Shown: positions 15,864 through 24,981, counted from the first letter of the stretch. The stretch is DNA of 64,000 nucleotides from Actinoplanes aureus (GCF_015704865.1 NZ_JADQTO010000002.1:310001-374000); one strand, 5' to 3'. A program made the numbers and translations. Notes: generated by a model from the letters alone, not told the origin.

Positions 15864-16874
15864 ATGCCCGTTACCCTGGCCGAGGCCAAGCAGAACGCCC
15901 AGACCGACCTGGACGTCGCCGTCATCGACGAGTTCACCAAGAGCAGCGACATCCTGGACCGGCTGACCTTCGACGACTCGGTTAGCCCGACCGGCGGCGG
16001 CACGCTGCTGTACGGCTACCGCCGACTCACCGCGCAGCGCTCCGCCGACTTCCGCGCGATCAACTCCGAGTACACCCCGGCCGAGGTCACCACCACGCCG
16101 CAGTCCGTCGAGCTCAAGCCGCTCGGCGGCAGCTTCCAAGTGGACCGCGTCCTGACCCGGGTCGGCCCGGCCGCCTCCGGCGCCGTCACGCTGAACATGC
16201 GGCAGCTCATCAAGGCGACCCGGGCGCGGTTCGCCGACGCCGTGATCAACGGCGACACCGCGGTGAACGCCAACGGCTTCGACGGCCTGAACAAGATCCT
16301 CACCGGGTCCACCACCGAGTACCTGCCGCTGAACAACGGCGTGGCCGCCGGGTACATCGACTGGACCGCGATTAACGACAAAGCCACCGCGCTCGCCGCG
16401 CAGAAGCACATCAACAACTGGCTCAGCCTGATGGACGAGGAGCCGGACGTCATCTACGGCAACCGGCTGACCCTGAACCTGTTCCACATCATCGCGTCGT
16501 GGACCGGGCAGATCGACACCACCACCGACGCGTTCGGCCGCCAGATCACCCGCTACCGGGGTATCCCGCTGGTCGACCTGAAGACCAAGGCGGGCTCCAA
16601 CACCGACGTCATCGCGCTCGCCACGCGGGACGCGGACGGCGCGGGTGGTGGCGGCAACATCACCAGCCTCGGTGATCTGTTCGCCGTGCGCTTCGGGCTG
16701 GATGGCTTCCACGGCGCGGCGATGGCCGGCGACACCGAGCTGGTCCGACAGTGGCTGCCCCAGTACAACCAGGCGGGCGCCGTGAAGACAGGCGAGGTCG
16801 AGATGGGGCCGGTAGCGGTTGCTCTCCAGTCGACCAAGGCCGCCGCGGTCTTCCGCAACATCAAGAGCACCTGA
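15864..16874 (+). CDS. Major capsid protein (HK97-like fold)
   Basis: 336 residues, ATG preceded by GAGGTAG. The protein starts MPVTLAEAKQNAQTDLDVAV and contains the N-terminal helix, an E-loop region with Gly/Thr-rich turns (SPTGGGTLLYGYRR), and a P-domain with conserved aromatic stretches (IDWTAINDKATALAAQKHINN). The C-terminal part (GDLFAVRFGLDGFHGAAM) is typical of actinophage HK97-fold capsids. Neighbours (scaffold before, connectors after) confirm the role. Confidence 0.88.
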   Translation: MPVTLAEAKQNAQTDLDVAVIDEFTKSSDILDRLTFDDSVSPTGGGTLLYGYRRLTAQRSADFRAINSEYTPAEVTTTPQSVELKPLGGSFQVDRVLTRVGPAASGAVTLNMRQLIKATRARFADAVINGDTAVNANGFDGLNKILTGSTTEYLPLNNGVAAGYIDWTAINDKATALAAQKHINNWLSLMDEEPDVIYGNRLTLNLFHIIASWTGQIDTTTDAFGRQITRYRGIPLVDLKTKAGSNTDVIALATRDADGAGGGGNITSLGDLFAVRFGLDGFHGAAMAGDTELVRQWLPQYNQAGAVKTGEVEMGPVAVALQSTKAAAVFRNIKST

Positions 16875-16876
16875 TC

Positions 16877-17476
16877 ATGGTGAAGATCATCGCTCCGAAC
16901 CGGGAGTACAACGGCACCGTCGGCGACGTCCAGTTCAAGGACGGTGTCGCCGACACCGACAACCCGGCGGTCCTCGCGTACTGCCGCAGCGCGGGATACG
17001 AGGTGGGCGGCGAGACGGCGACGACGCTCGAGGAGCCGGCCCCGGCGGACCCGCGCGAGGTGGGGAACGGGCTGATCGGGACGCCGCTGCGTGATGCGGC
17101 GGTGGACCCGAAGCCGGAGGACTTCCTGGCACCGGTGAACGCGGGCCAGGCGAACCCGCACGGCGCCGAGGTTGTGTCGCCGGAGATTCACGCCGCGCTC
17201 GGCCCGACGCCGCTTGTGCCAGGACTCGTTGGCGATCCGGCGATGCAGCAGGACCGCGAGTCCGAGGCGGCTCGGCTTGCCCTGGTCGACCAGCTGCCTG
17301 CGGCCGCGGTTGTCGACGAGCTGGCCGACGGCAACGCCCAAGAGCAGCCCGCAGGAAATGCTAGCCAGGAGGCGTGGGCGGACTGGGTGCTCGCCACCCA
17401 TCCCGAGCTCGACCCGGAGAGCGTTCGCGCGATGAAGCGTGACGACCTGCGTACCGAGTACGGCAAGACCGAGTGA
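16877..17476 (+). CDS. Head-associated protein, possibly head fibre/decoration
   Basis: ATG at 16877, 2 bp after the capsid stop, 199 residues. The first about 40 residues (MVKIIAPNREYNGTVGDVQF) form a small beta domain common in proteins directly downstream of actinophage capsids. The middle is low-complexity Pro/Ala/Glu. The last about 40 residues (EAWADWVLATHPELDPESV) form a helical motif. It may be a decoration or head-fibre-like protein; no enzymatic features. Confidence 0.7.
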   Translation: MVKIIAPNREYNGTVGDVQFKDGVADTDNPAVLAYCRSAGYEVGGETATTLEEPAPADPREVGNGLIGTPLRDAAVDPKPEDFLAPVNAGQANPHGAEVVSPEIHAALGPTPLVPGLVGDPAMQQDRESEAARLALVDQLPAAAVVDELADGNAQEQPAGNASQEAWADWVLATHPELDPESVRAMKRDDLRTEYGKTE

Positions 17477-17523
17477 GCGCCCGCCCGGCCTGTGCCGGGC
17501 GGGACACCACCAGGAGGCACCCC

Positions 17524-17901
17524 GTGGCCGTCTACGCCACCCCCAACGACCTGACCGGCGTCGTTGACCCGGTCCCGGCCAACGCCGAGCAGCTGATCAA
17601 GCGGGCGTCGCGGGACGTCGACCGGGAGCTGCTCTGCGCCGTCTACGACCCCACCGACGCGGCCACCATCGCAGCCCTCAAGGAGGCGACCGTCGAGCAG
17701 GTGGCCGGCACCCTGGCCGCCGGCGACAAGACCGGCCTGGGCGTCCCGACCGTGCCGGCCTCGTTCACACTCGGCAAGCTGAGCGTGCAGCGGCCTGCCG
17801 CGCCAGCCACGGCATCCCGGACCGGCGGCCTGGTCTACCAGGCGTACGCCGTGCTCCAGGCCGCCGGGCTCACCGGTCACGGACCGCAGGAGCGGCAGTG
17901 A
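17524..17901 (+). CDS. Head-tail connector (gp6-like adaptor)
   Basis: GTG at 17524 follows an excellent AGGAGG site and is preferred over an upstream GTG at 17473. It gives 125 residues beginning AVYATPNDLTGVV and containing LIKRASRDVDRELL, the helical bundle typical of head-tail adaptors of the HK97 gp6/SPP1 gp15 kind. The stop overlaps the next gene start by 4 bp. It would bridge portal and stopper. Confidence 0.75.
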   Translation: MAVYATPNDLTGVVDPVPANAEQLIKRASRDVDRELLCAVYDPTDAATIAALKEATVEQVAGTLAAGDKTGLGVPTVPASFTLGKLSVQRPAAPATASRTGGLVYQAYAVLQAAGLTGHGPQERQ

Positions 17902-18242
17902 CGTGGGACGAGTTCGTCGCCGAGTGCATCCCGCAGCCACGCACCATCCGGGTCGAAGCCTACGAAGGCTCCGGCGCGTACGGCGACGTGTACGGCAGCC
18001 CCGTCGACGTGGGCCCGTGCGTCGTCGACGACACCAACCGTGTCGTGGCCGTACAGACCCAGGATGCCGAGGGCACCGAAGCCGTGTCCTCGACCACCGT
18101 GTTCTGCCCCCCTGACGCCAACGTGCCACCCGGCTCCCGCATCACCCTGCCCGGCGGCCGGACCGCCCGGGTGCTCGCCACATCCCGGCTCGACGCACAC
18201 GGGCTCCCCTTGCCGGAACACGTCGAGCTGTCACTGGAGTAA
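17898..18242 (+). CDS. Head-tail stopper/joining protein
   Basis: 114 residues, GTG start overlapping the adaptor stop. The protein is beta-rich: TIRVEAYEGSGAYGDVYGSP, then CVVDDTNRVV and a LPGGRTARVL turn near the end. The size and order (adaptor, this gene, tail completion genes) match SPP1 gp16-like stoppers that close the connector. Assigned by position and fold-like features only. Confidence 0.7.
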   Translation: MTWDEFVAECIPQPRTIRVEAYEGSGAYGDVYGSPVDVGPCVVDDTNRVVAVQTQDAEGTEAVSSTTVFCPPDANVPPGSRITLPGGRTARVLATSRLDAHGLPLPEHVELSLE

Positions 18243-18244
18243 CC

Positions 18245-18604
18245 GTGGCCGACAACTCATTTGAGCTGGACTGGAACGGCGACGAGATCAAGGCGGCGAT
18301 GCGCGGCGCCTCCATGGACGGCCTGGAGCTGGCCGCCGAGCACCTGCTTCAGGTGAGTACGCAGCTGGCCCCGCACGAAGAGGGCGACCTGGCCCGATCC
18401 GGCGAGGTCAGCACGGACGACAGCCGACAGCAGGCCGCCGTCTCGTACGACCGCCTCTACGCCGTGCGCCAGCACGAAGAGCTCACCTGGCACCACGACG
18501 ACGGCAAACAGGCCAAATACCTCGAAGAGCCGATGAGCTCGGAGCGCGCCACCATGCTCCAGCTGCTCGCCGGGCCGATGCGCGACCAGCTCGGGAAGGG
18601 CTGA
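18245..18604 (+). CDS. Tail completion / minor capsid protein (HK97 gp10-like)
   Basis: 119 residues. It contains AAEHLLQVSTQLAPHEEGDL followed by ARSGEVS and RLYAVRQHEE, the typical signature of HK97 gp10/Minor_capsid_2 proteins (a helix followed by a P-h-x-x-G-x-L-xxS motif). It lies between the stopper and the tail terminator and is needed to finish the head-tail joint. Confidence 0.8.
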   Translation: MADNSFELDWNGDEIKAAMRGASMDGLELAAEHLLQVSTQLAPHEEGDLARSGEVSTDDSRQQAAVSYDRLYAVRQHEELTWHHDDGKQAKYLEEPMSSERATMLQLLAGPMRDQLGKG

Positions 18605-18605
18605 C

Positions 18606-19052
18606 GTGGCAATCGGAGTCGGCTGGACCAGCCGGCTGTTGGTCGGCTGCGCCGAACACCTGCACAGTGCCGGCGTCGGTGTGTGGCGTACCTCCGGCAT
18701 CTACACCGCCGGGGAGACGGCGATCGTGATCCGGGCGATCCCGCCGAGCCCGGACCAGCTGATCACCCTCGCCTCGTATCCGGTCGCCTCGGCGCCTGGC
18801 CTGGCCGACGTGACCGAAGGCCTCCAGATCCGCGTACGCGGCACCAAGGATCCGCGGGTAGCCAGCGACATTGGCGACGCGATCTTCGACCTCCTGGACT
18901 CCGCTGAAGGCCTGCGCTGGGGCGGCATCCCGATCGTCCAGGTCTGGCGGCAGTCATACGCACCCCTCGGCACCGACAGCTCTGGCCGGTGGGAGATCTC
19001 GCACAACTACTACGTCGAGGCCATGAGGCCCACCCCGAACCGCACCGATTGA
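18606..19052 (+). CDS. Tail terminator protein
   Basis: 148 residues, GTG start right after the previous stop. It has an alpha/beta composition with GLQIRVRGTKDPRVASDIGD and a C-terminal beta strand (WEISHNYYVEAM). It belongs to the actinophage minor-capsid/tail-terminator group (gpU/gp17-like fold) by content and by its position directly before the tail tube gene. It caps the tail tube and sets the end at which the head joins. Confidence 0.75.
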   Translation: MAIGVGWTSRLLVGCAEHLHSAGVGVWRTSGIYTAGETAIVIRAIPPSPDQLITLASYPVASAPGLADVTEGLQIRVRGTKDPRVASDIGDAIFDLLDSAEGLRWGGIPIVQVWRQSYAPLGTDSSGRWEISHNYYVEAMRPTPNRTD

Positions 19053-19062
19053 GAGAGGCGTC

Positions 19063-19815
19063 ATGGCCACGACACCCACCACCCGCGTCACCCAGCTCGC
19101 CCGCCGCATGCGCCTGGACGTCGACACCGCCACCTACCCCGCCGTCAGCTACGGCCAGCTGTTCGGCATCGAAGAGGCCAAGCTGATCGAAGAGCGGCGT
19201 ACCGAGGACGACGAGGCGTACGAGGACGAGGGCGCCGCCCGCGAGGCGGTGACCGGCTACTCGTGGCGTATCGAGGTCAAGCTGGACTACTCGACGAACC
19301 TCGCCGGGTCGGCCGTCGACCCCATTCACGCGTTCCTGCGCGCCAGGTTCGCCGCGACCCGGGCCGCGTCCGCGCAGGCCAGCGAGTTCGGTATCCGCTG
19401 GTACGACCGCAAGGGCCTGTCCGGCGACGCCTACGAGGGCCGCGTCTACGTCAAGGAGTGGAAAACCTCCGGCGGCAACGGCCGCGAAACCGTCGACATC
19501 GTCCTGCAAGGCCAGGGCCCGCTGGCCGACATCACCAACCCGGCTGCGGACATGACCCCGGTCGTGGAGAGTCTGTCCCCAGCGGCCGGCGGCACCGCGG
19601 CCGGCGGCCTGGTCTCAATCTTCGGCGCGCACTTCACCGGCGCCACTGCGGTGTCCTTCGGCGGGACCGTGGCGACCAACTTCCTGATCGTCTCGGACTC
19701 GCACATCGTCGCCACCAAGCCGACGCTCACCGCGGGCTCCAAGGACGTGACCGTGACGACCCCGGCCGGCACGTCGGCCACGGCCGGCGCGGCGAACGAC
19801 TTCGCGGTGTCCTGA
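19063..19815 (+). CDS. Major tail (tube) protein with C-terminal IPT/TIG Ig-like domain
   Basis: 250 residues with GAGAGGCGTC before the ATG. Residues about 1-165 are the tube domain (motifs ARRMRLDVDTATYP and VYVKEWKTSGGNGRETVDI). From about 166 to 250 comes an IPT/TIG domain: PVVESLSPAAGGTAAGG, FGAHFTGATAVSFGG and VTTPAGTS. Ig-like appendages on tail tubes are common and project from the surface, helping binding to the cell. The stop overlaps the next ATG by one base. Confidence 0.88.
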   Translation: MATTPTTRVTQLARRMRLDVDTATYPAVSYGQLFGIEEAKLIEERRTEDDEAYEDEGAAREAVTGYSWRIEVKLDYSTNLAGSAVDPIHAFLRARFAATRAASAQASEFGIRWYDRKGLSGDAYEGRVYVKEWKTSGGNGRETVDIVLQGQGPLADITNPAADMTPVVESLSPAAGGTAAGGLVSIFGAHFTGATAVSFGGTVATNFLIVSDSHIVATKPTLTAGSKDVTVTTPAGTSATAGAANDFAVS

Positions 19816-20354
19816 TGCCCACCAAGCTCGGCGACCTCGAAGAGTTCTACGACCCCGGCCTGACGGTCCCGATCCGAGGCCGGGAGTACACCCTGCCGCT
19901 CGCCTCGGCCGAGGTGGGCCTGTGGTGCCGGCGGATGGCGGTCCTGACCGGCGAGCTGCACGGCGCCTCCAGCGAGCAGGAGATGCGGGCCGCCGCCGAG
20001 CGGCTCGCCGACACGGCGCAGCTGCCCGGCGACGTCACCGTGGCTCAGTACCTGCTCGGCGACGTCTACGACCAGATGGTCGCCGATGGCGTGGAAGACG
20101 CGTACATCGAGTTCTGCGGGATGACCGCCTACTTCCAGACCATCGCCGGCACGGAAGCCGCGATCCGGTTCTACCAATCCGGCGGCCGCCCGGAAGCAGC
20201 GGGCCCGAACCGGGCAGCTCGGCGAGCCGCATCCCGAACTGGCGAGACCAGTACGGCCGCGGCAACCGGCACCCGGTCACGGGCCAATACGAGTGGTACG
20301 ACATCCCGCCCGACGTCCGCCAGGCCGAAGAAGCCTCGCAAATCAGCTGGCTAG
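19815..20354 (+). CDS. Tail assembly chaperone G (short product)
   Basis: 179 residues from ATG at 19815. The N-terminal about 130 residues are the conserved chaperone region (MPTKLGDLEEFYDPGLTVPI, then PLASAEVGLWCRR). After the slippery site at 20201 the zero-frame tail becomes a non-conserved Arg/Thr/Ser-rich run, as expected for the minor functional part. It coats the tape measure protein during tail assembly. Confidence 0.82.
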   Translation: MPTKLGDLEEFYDPGLTVPIRGREYTLPLASAEVGLWCRRMAVLTGELHGASSEQEMRAAAERLADTAQLPGDVTVAQYLLGDVYDQMVADGVEDAYIEFCGMTAYFQTIAGTEAAIRFYQSGGRPEAAGPNRAARRAASRTGETSTAAATGTRSRANTSGTTSRPTSARPKKPRKSAG

Positions 20355-20557
20355 ACCTGCTCACCCACTGGGTGCACATCGAGGCCGACCTGCATGAACG
20401 CTACGGCGTCGACGTGGAAGACCGGGCCGTGATGCGGAGCCGGTCGTGGCGGTGGCTCCAGACGCGGATCGTGGGCCTGCTCTCGGTGGAGAGCAGGCTG
20501 CGCCGCGCACTCAAGCTCGACCAGGAGGACGACGGCGATGGCGCTGAAGCTGGGTGA
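19815..20557 (+). CDS. Tail assembly chaperone GT (long product by -1 frameshift)
   Basis: Ribosomes slipping back one base at GGGCCCG (20201-20207) move into a frame that continues EPGSSASRIPNWRDQYG and ends at 20557 after a conserved T domain (SWLDLLTHWVHIEADLHER, SWRWLQTRIVGLL). The T frame has strong coding bias but no good start of its own. The gene lies immediately before the tape measure, as in lambda G/GT. Frame arithmetic fits -1 exactly. Confidence 0.82.
20201..20207 (+). promoter_or_regulatory. Programmed -1 ribosomal frameshift site GGGCCCG
   Basis: In the zero frame the codons are GCG GGC CCG, so the heptamer is G GGC CCG, a perfect X XXY YYZ pattern allowing both tRNAs to re-pair after a -1 slip. 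It lies where the G frame loses coding character and the T frame gains it. Confidence 0.8.
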
Positions 20558-22412
20558 ACTGACCGCCATCCTCGGCCTCAAGGCGGACCAGTTCGAGCGG
20601 GGCCTGGACCGCGCCCGAACCAAGATGGAAGCGACCGGTCAAAAGATCGGCAAGGCGGGCCGCCAGATCGCCGCGGTGCTGGCACCCGCAGCGCTCGCAC
20701 CCGCGCTGCCCGCAACAGTGGCCGGAGTGGTCGGTCTTGGCGCGGCGCTCGGCGGGGCCGGCGCAGCTGCCCAAGTGTTCGGCGCCGTCTACAAGTCGAG
20801 CTTCGCGGAGATCCAGGAGGCCGCCGACCAGACAGACGCCCTCCGGGAGAAGATCGAGCTACTCGGCCAGCAGGCCAAGTTGGCGTCCGGTGACGAGCGC
20901 GAGGCGCTGCTCAAGCGGCAGGCCGATGCGACCGCAGAGCTGAATGCACGGCTGGCGATGCTGCCGCCGGCACAGCGCAAGGTCGTCGAGCAGTACGGGG
21001 CGATGAAGGACACGTGGGCGTCCTTCGTGCAGGCCAACCAGCCAGCCACCTACGGGATCATGACCACCGGGTTCCGAGCCATCCAGGCGATCATCCCGAA
21101 GTTGCAGCCGCTGTTCGACATGGGCGCCGCGGCGGCGCAGCGGTTCGTGGGCTGGCTGGAGCGGGCGGCGGCCGGCGGTGGCATCGACCGGTTCGTGGCG
21201 TTCCTGGTCACGCAGGCCGGTCCGGCGATTGACCACCTGGCCGCCATCGGCCGGAACATGGGCGTCACGCTGGGCGCCGCGTTCGAGAACACCGCCCCGG
21301 CCGGCCAGGGCATGCTCGCCTGGCTCTCGCAGCTGACCGCCAAGGCAGCCGAATGGGCCGAGGGCGGCGGCTTCGAGCGGTTCATGGGCTACGTCTCCGA
21401 GCACGGCCCGACGGTGGCGACGACGCTGGGCAACCTGGCGACGTCCTCCGGCCAGATCTACCAGATCCTCTCGCCTCTGGCGCCGGTGTCGCTTGCCCTG
21501 GCAGGGGCGCTGGCTGGGATCGTCGCCGCGATGCCGCCCGAGGTGATCACCGGGCTGGCGATGGCGTGGCTCGGCTACAACGTGGCGCTCAAAGCCCACG
21601 ATGCGATCCTGCTCGCGATCAAGATCAAGCAGAGTGTGATGGCGGCCGGCACCAAGGCGTGGGCCGCCGCGCAGTGGCTGCTCAACATCGCGATGACCGC
21701 GAATCCCATCGGCCTGGTCGTTCTCGCCGTCGTCGGGCTAATCGCGATCTTCGCAGTCCTCTGGGCCAAATCGGACGGATTTCGGGCCTTCTGGATCGGG
21801 CTCTGGGGAAAGATCCAGTCGGCCGCGAGTTCGGTCGGAACCTGGTTCCGCGACACCTTGTGGCAAAAGTGGATCTTAGGTGCGTTCAACAGCATCGTCA
21901 GCAAGGGCCAGCAGGTCCTCGGCTGGTTCCAGGCTCTGCCCGGGCGGCTTCGCTCCGCGCTGTCCGGCGCGTTCGACGGGCTGAAGTCCGCCTTCCGTTC
22001 GGCGATCAACTGGCTGATCAGCAAATGGAACAACTTCAGCCTGACGCTCGGCGGCGGCTCGGTGCTCGGCATGAACATCCCCAGCGTCACCCTCAACACC
22101 CCCAACATCCCGATGCTGGCGAAGGGCGGTGTCGTGCCGCGCACCCGCGGCGGCCGGCTCGCCGTGATCGGTGAGGGCGACGAGGACGAGGCGGTAGCGC
22201 CGCTGTCCAAGCTGGCCGGGATGGTCCAGGCCGCCGCGGCGAAAGCAGTGGCCGCCAGCGGCAAGGCCAAGACCGCCTCCGATGACCTTCCGGAGATCCA
22301 CGTGTACATCGGCGACAAGGAGCTGACGGAGATCGTGGACGTGCGGATCAAGCGGAACGGCAGGTGGATCGGGCGTGCTGCTGGCCTGCGGACTGCGCTG
22401 GCCGCGCGATGA
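20538..22412 (+). CDS. Tape measure protein
   Basis: 624 residues, short for the family, implying a short tail (rule of about 1.5 angstrom per residue, so roughly 95 nm). It starts MALKLGELTAILGLKADQF, the common tape-measure N-terminus. An Ala/Lys helical part follows, with hydrophobic segments at about 50-75, 310-350 and 370-405 (PVSLALAGALAGIVAAMPPE; GLVVLAVVGLIAIFAVLWA). A conserved region WFRDTLWQKWI precedes the C-terminal domain. It overlaps the chaperone T frame by 20 bp. It sets tail length and later helps DNA entry. Confidence 0.92.
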   Translation: MALKLGELTAILGLKADQFERGLDRARTKMEATGQKIGKAGRQIAAVLAPAALAPALPATVAGVVGLGAALGGAGAAAQVFGAVYKSSFAEIQEAADQTDALREKIELLGQQAKLASGDEREALLKRQADATAELNARLAMLPPAQRKVVEQYGAMKDTWASFVQANQPATYGIMTTGFRAIQAIIPKLQPLFDMGAAAAQRFVGWLERAAAGGGIDRFVAFLVTQAGPAIDHLAAIGRNMGVTLGAAFENTAPAGQGMLAWLSQLTAKAAEWAEGGGFERFMGYVSEHGPTVATTLGNLATSSGQIYQILSPLAPVSLALAGALAGIVAAMPPEVITGLAMAWLGYNVALKAHDAILLAIKIKQSVMAAGTKAWAAAQWLLNIAMTANPIGLVVLAVVGLIAIFAVLWAKSDGFRAFWIGLWGKIQSAASSVGTWFRDTLWQKWILGAFNSIVSKGQQVLGWFQALPGRLRSALSGAFDGLKSAFRSAINWLISKWNNFSLTLGGGSVLGMNIPSVTLNTPNIPMLAKGGVVPRTRGGRLAVIGEGDEDEAVAPLSKLAGMVQAAAAKAVAASGKAKTASDDLPEIHVYIGDKELTEIVDVRIKRNGRWIGRAAGLRTALAAR

Positions 22413-23206
22413 GCGTCACCCTGACCTACGACAGCACCCTGGCCCGAGTGCGGGTTTCCGCCACCGTGGGCGGCACCGTGGCGTACGCGGTCGTGGATCG
22501 CTCGGTCAACGGGATCCGCTGGACCACCATCCGAGGCGGCGACCACCTGGCCCCGGCTGGTGGCGTGGTGGCCTCCAACGACTACGAGTTTCCGCCCGGG
22601 GTGGCCATCACCTACCGGGTGCGCGGCTACAGCGATGCAGGCGTGCTGCTGTCCACCGAGACGGCCGTAATTACTGCGGTGATCGAACGGGTGTGGCTCA
22701 AGTCCGTGGCCCGACCGTTCCTCAACCGGCCGGTGACGGTGCTGGACCGGCCGCAGGTGAGCCGCAAGAACCGCGGCGGCCTGTTCGAGATCAAAGGCCG
22801 CAGCCTGCCGATCGTGGTGTCCGAGGTGCGCGGGCCGGCCGAATGGGAGTTGCGGGTACGCACTGACTCACCGGCGCAGACCCGGGCGCTGGAGCTGCTC
22901 CTGGCGGTTGGGGACGTCCTGTACGTGCAGGTGCCGGACGACTACGACGATGTGCCCGGCGGATACGTCAGCGTGGGCACGACCGGCCGCCGGCGCCTGT
23001 CGGCGTTGCCGGGTGACCGGCGGCAGGTGTGGGCGCTGCCGATGACCGAGGTTGCACCGCCGGGCCCGGACGTCGTCGGTGCGACCGTCACCTGGCAGTC
23101 CCTGCTGGCCGAGTTCGGCACCTGGGCGGACGTCCTCGCGTTCTTCGCGACCTGGGCGGACGTACTGGAGTACGTCGCCGACCCGGAGACGGTGATCGTC
23201 CCGTGA
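22409..23206 (+). CDS. Distal tail / baseplate protein with Fn3-like N-terminal domain
   Basis: ATG at 22409 overlaps the tape measure stop (ATGA); 265 residues. The first about 95 residues are Ig/Fn3-like (VTLTYDSTLARVRVSATVGG ... YRVRGYSDAG). The rest contains RPFLNRPVTVLDRPQVSRK and beta structure with LYVQVPDDYDDVPGGYVSVG, similar to actinophage distal tail proteins (Dit-like). It forms the hub at the tail end between tape measure and tip proteins. Confidence 0.78.
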   Translation: MSVTLTYDSTLARVRVSATVGGTVAYAVVDRSVNGIRWTTIRGGDHLAPAGGVVASNDYEFPPGVAITYRVRGYSDAGVLLSTETAVITAVIERVWLKSVARPFLNRPVTVLDRPQVSRKNRGGLFEIKGRSLPIVVSEVRGPAEWELRVRTDSPAQTRALELLLAVGDVLYVQVPDDYDDVPGGYVSVGTTGRRRLSALPGDRRQVWALPMTEVAPPGPDVVGATVTWQSLLAEFGTWADVLAFFATWADVLEYVADPETVIVP

Positions 23207-24981
23207 GGCCCGTCTCCGCTCGCTTTCTGCGCACGCTCACCGGCTCGCACACCGCCGTGTTCCGCGCTCGGGTCGTCACGCCCGGACAGACCGGCGTCAC
23301 CCCAACCGGCGTCGAAGTGCGCATCCTCGACGGTGATGTGCGTCTGGACTCTGGCCAGGCCATCCGGTCGACCCTCGCTTTGGAGATCGATGGCACCGGC
23401 CTGTGGCCGGACTACGCCGGCGACCCGCTGACCCCGTACGGCAACGAGATCTTCGTCGAGCGGGGGATTGCCTTCGGTGGCGGCGTGGTGGAGTGGGTGA
23501 GCCTGGGCTATCACCGGATCAACACGGTGGAGCAGGACGACCCGCCGGACGGGCCGATCGACATCGCGGCCGTGGACCGCATGGCCAACATCGTCGACTC
23601 CAAGCTCACCAGCCCGGTGCAGTTCGCGGCGACCGTCACCTACGGCGACGTCGTCGACCAGCTCGTCACCGACGCTTACGCCGCGGCGGTGATCGAGTGG
23701 GACGACCCCGATGTCGCCACCACCCCGATCGGTCGCACCGTTGCCGAGGAGAAGGACCGCCACAAGTTCCTCGACGACCTGATCACCGGTTTGGGCAAGA
23801 CCTGGTTCTTCGACCACCGCGGAATCCTGGTAATCCGGGATCTGCCGGACCCGAGCCGGCCGGTCTGGATCGTGGCCCAGGGTGAGGGCGGCGTGCTGGT
23901 TGAGGCCAACCGCAGCCTGTCCCGGATCGGCACCTACAACGGGGTCTTGGCGACTGGGGAGGGCCTGGACACCCAGGCGCCCGCGCGAGGCCTGGCCGTC
24001 GACACCAACCCGAGCTCACCGACGCGCTGGGGCGGACCGTTCGGAAAGGTGGCGCGCGAGTTCTCTTCGCCGTTGTTGACCAGCGACGCCCAAGCCGAGC
24101 TCGCCGCCCGCACGATCCTGCGCCGCAGCCTCGGCATGCCGTACAACGTCGACTTCCGATCGATCGTCAACCCCGCGCTCGATCCGGACGACCCGATAGC
24201 GCTCGGCATCGAAGGCGCCGTTCAGATCGCGGAACGCGAGCTGATCATGGGTGACTCGTTCAGCCGCACCGTGGTGGACGCGATCGGCACCTCCGAGAGC
24301 GGGCACGCCTGGACGACGGCCGGCGGCCCCGCATCAGACTGGCAAGTCGCCGCCGGCGTGCTCAGCAAGACGAACGCGGCGAACGCGGCGAGTTCGGGCT
24401 TCTGCCCACCCGTGATCGGCAGGTCAGATGTCAACATCCTCGTCGATATCCAGGTGCCCAACGCTGCAACGGGCGCTTCGCTGGTGTTCGGCACGCTGCT
24501 TCGCTACTCCGGCGGCACCTCGACCTACACCGCTCGGCTGGAATTCAACCCAGGCGGCACGCTCACCCACATCATCGCGGTGCACGGCAGCAGCTACAGC
24601 GAGCCCGCCGTGCTCGCCGACTTCGACACCTACACCGCAGGCGAGTGGTGGACACTGCGCGCCCGTGCCCGCGACACCACGATCGAGATCAAGGCTTGGC
24701 GGCGTGGCACGCCCGAGCCCAGTGAGTGGACGCTGGCCTATGACCAGGCCACCGAGTTCACCGGCACCCGGTTCGGGCTGTACTTCTGGCGCATGGCCGG
24801 CAACACCAACACCACCGGCCCGCAATACCGCGTCGACAACTGGCGCGTCTTCAACGTGCCCGCGTCGCCGCCGCGTGGCGATCTGCACGTCATCGACACC
24901 CTGACCATCCCGCTCACCGCGGACGCCGCGATGCAGGCCACCACCCGGGAGCAGGCACTGGTCACGATCGGAGTGCTCTGA
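23203..24981 (+). CDS. Tail tip protein, DUF5047 type, with a LamG-like domain
   Basis: GTG at 23203 overlaps the previous stop (GTGA). 592 residues. The N-terminal about 360 residues match the DUF5047 tail family (SARFLRTLTGSHTAVFRARV, then YHRINTVEQDD and FLDDLITGLGKTWFFDHRG), which corresponds to the Tal/gp27-like hub. Residues about 375-560 form a LamG/concanavalin-like beta sandwich (TFSRTVVDAIGTSESG-like start, GTRFGLYFWRMAGNT), often used for carbohydrate binding. The final strand is VIDTLTIPLTADAAM. It likely contacts the cell surface. Confidence 0.82.
   Translation: MRPVSARFLRTLTGSHTAVFRARVVTPGQTGVTPTGVEVRILDGDVRLDSGQAIRSTLALEIDGTGLWPDYAGDPLTPYGNEIFVERGIAFGGGVVEWVSLGYHRINTVEQDDPPDGPIDIAAVDRMANIVDSKLTSPVQFAATVTYGDVVDQLVTDAYAAAVIEWDDPDVATTPIGRTVAEEKDRHKFLDDLITGLGKTWFFDHRGILVIRDLPDPSRPVWIVAQGEGGVLVEANRSLSRIGTYNGVLATGEGLDTQAPARGLAVDTNPSSPTRWGGPFGKVAREFSSPLLTSDAQAELAARTILRRSLGMPYNVDFRSIVNPALDPDDPIALGIEGAVQIAERELIMGDSFSRTVVDAIGTSESGHAWTTAGGPASDWQVAAGVLSKTNAANAASSGFCPPVIGRSDVNILVDIQVPNAATGASLVFGTLLRYSGGTSTYTARLEFNPGGTLTHIIAVHGSSYSEPAVLADFDTYTAGEWWTLRARARDTTIEIKAWRRGTPEPSEWTLAYDQATEFTGTRFGLYFWRMAGNTNTTGPQYRVDNWRVFNVPASPPRGDLHVIDTLTIPLTADAAMQATTREQALVTIGVL

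Noticed and set aside
14796..16712. 638-codon minus-strand frame opposite scaffold and capsid
   Set aside because: Shadow of the phage genes; composition unlike a protein and no start signal.
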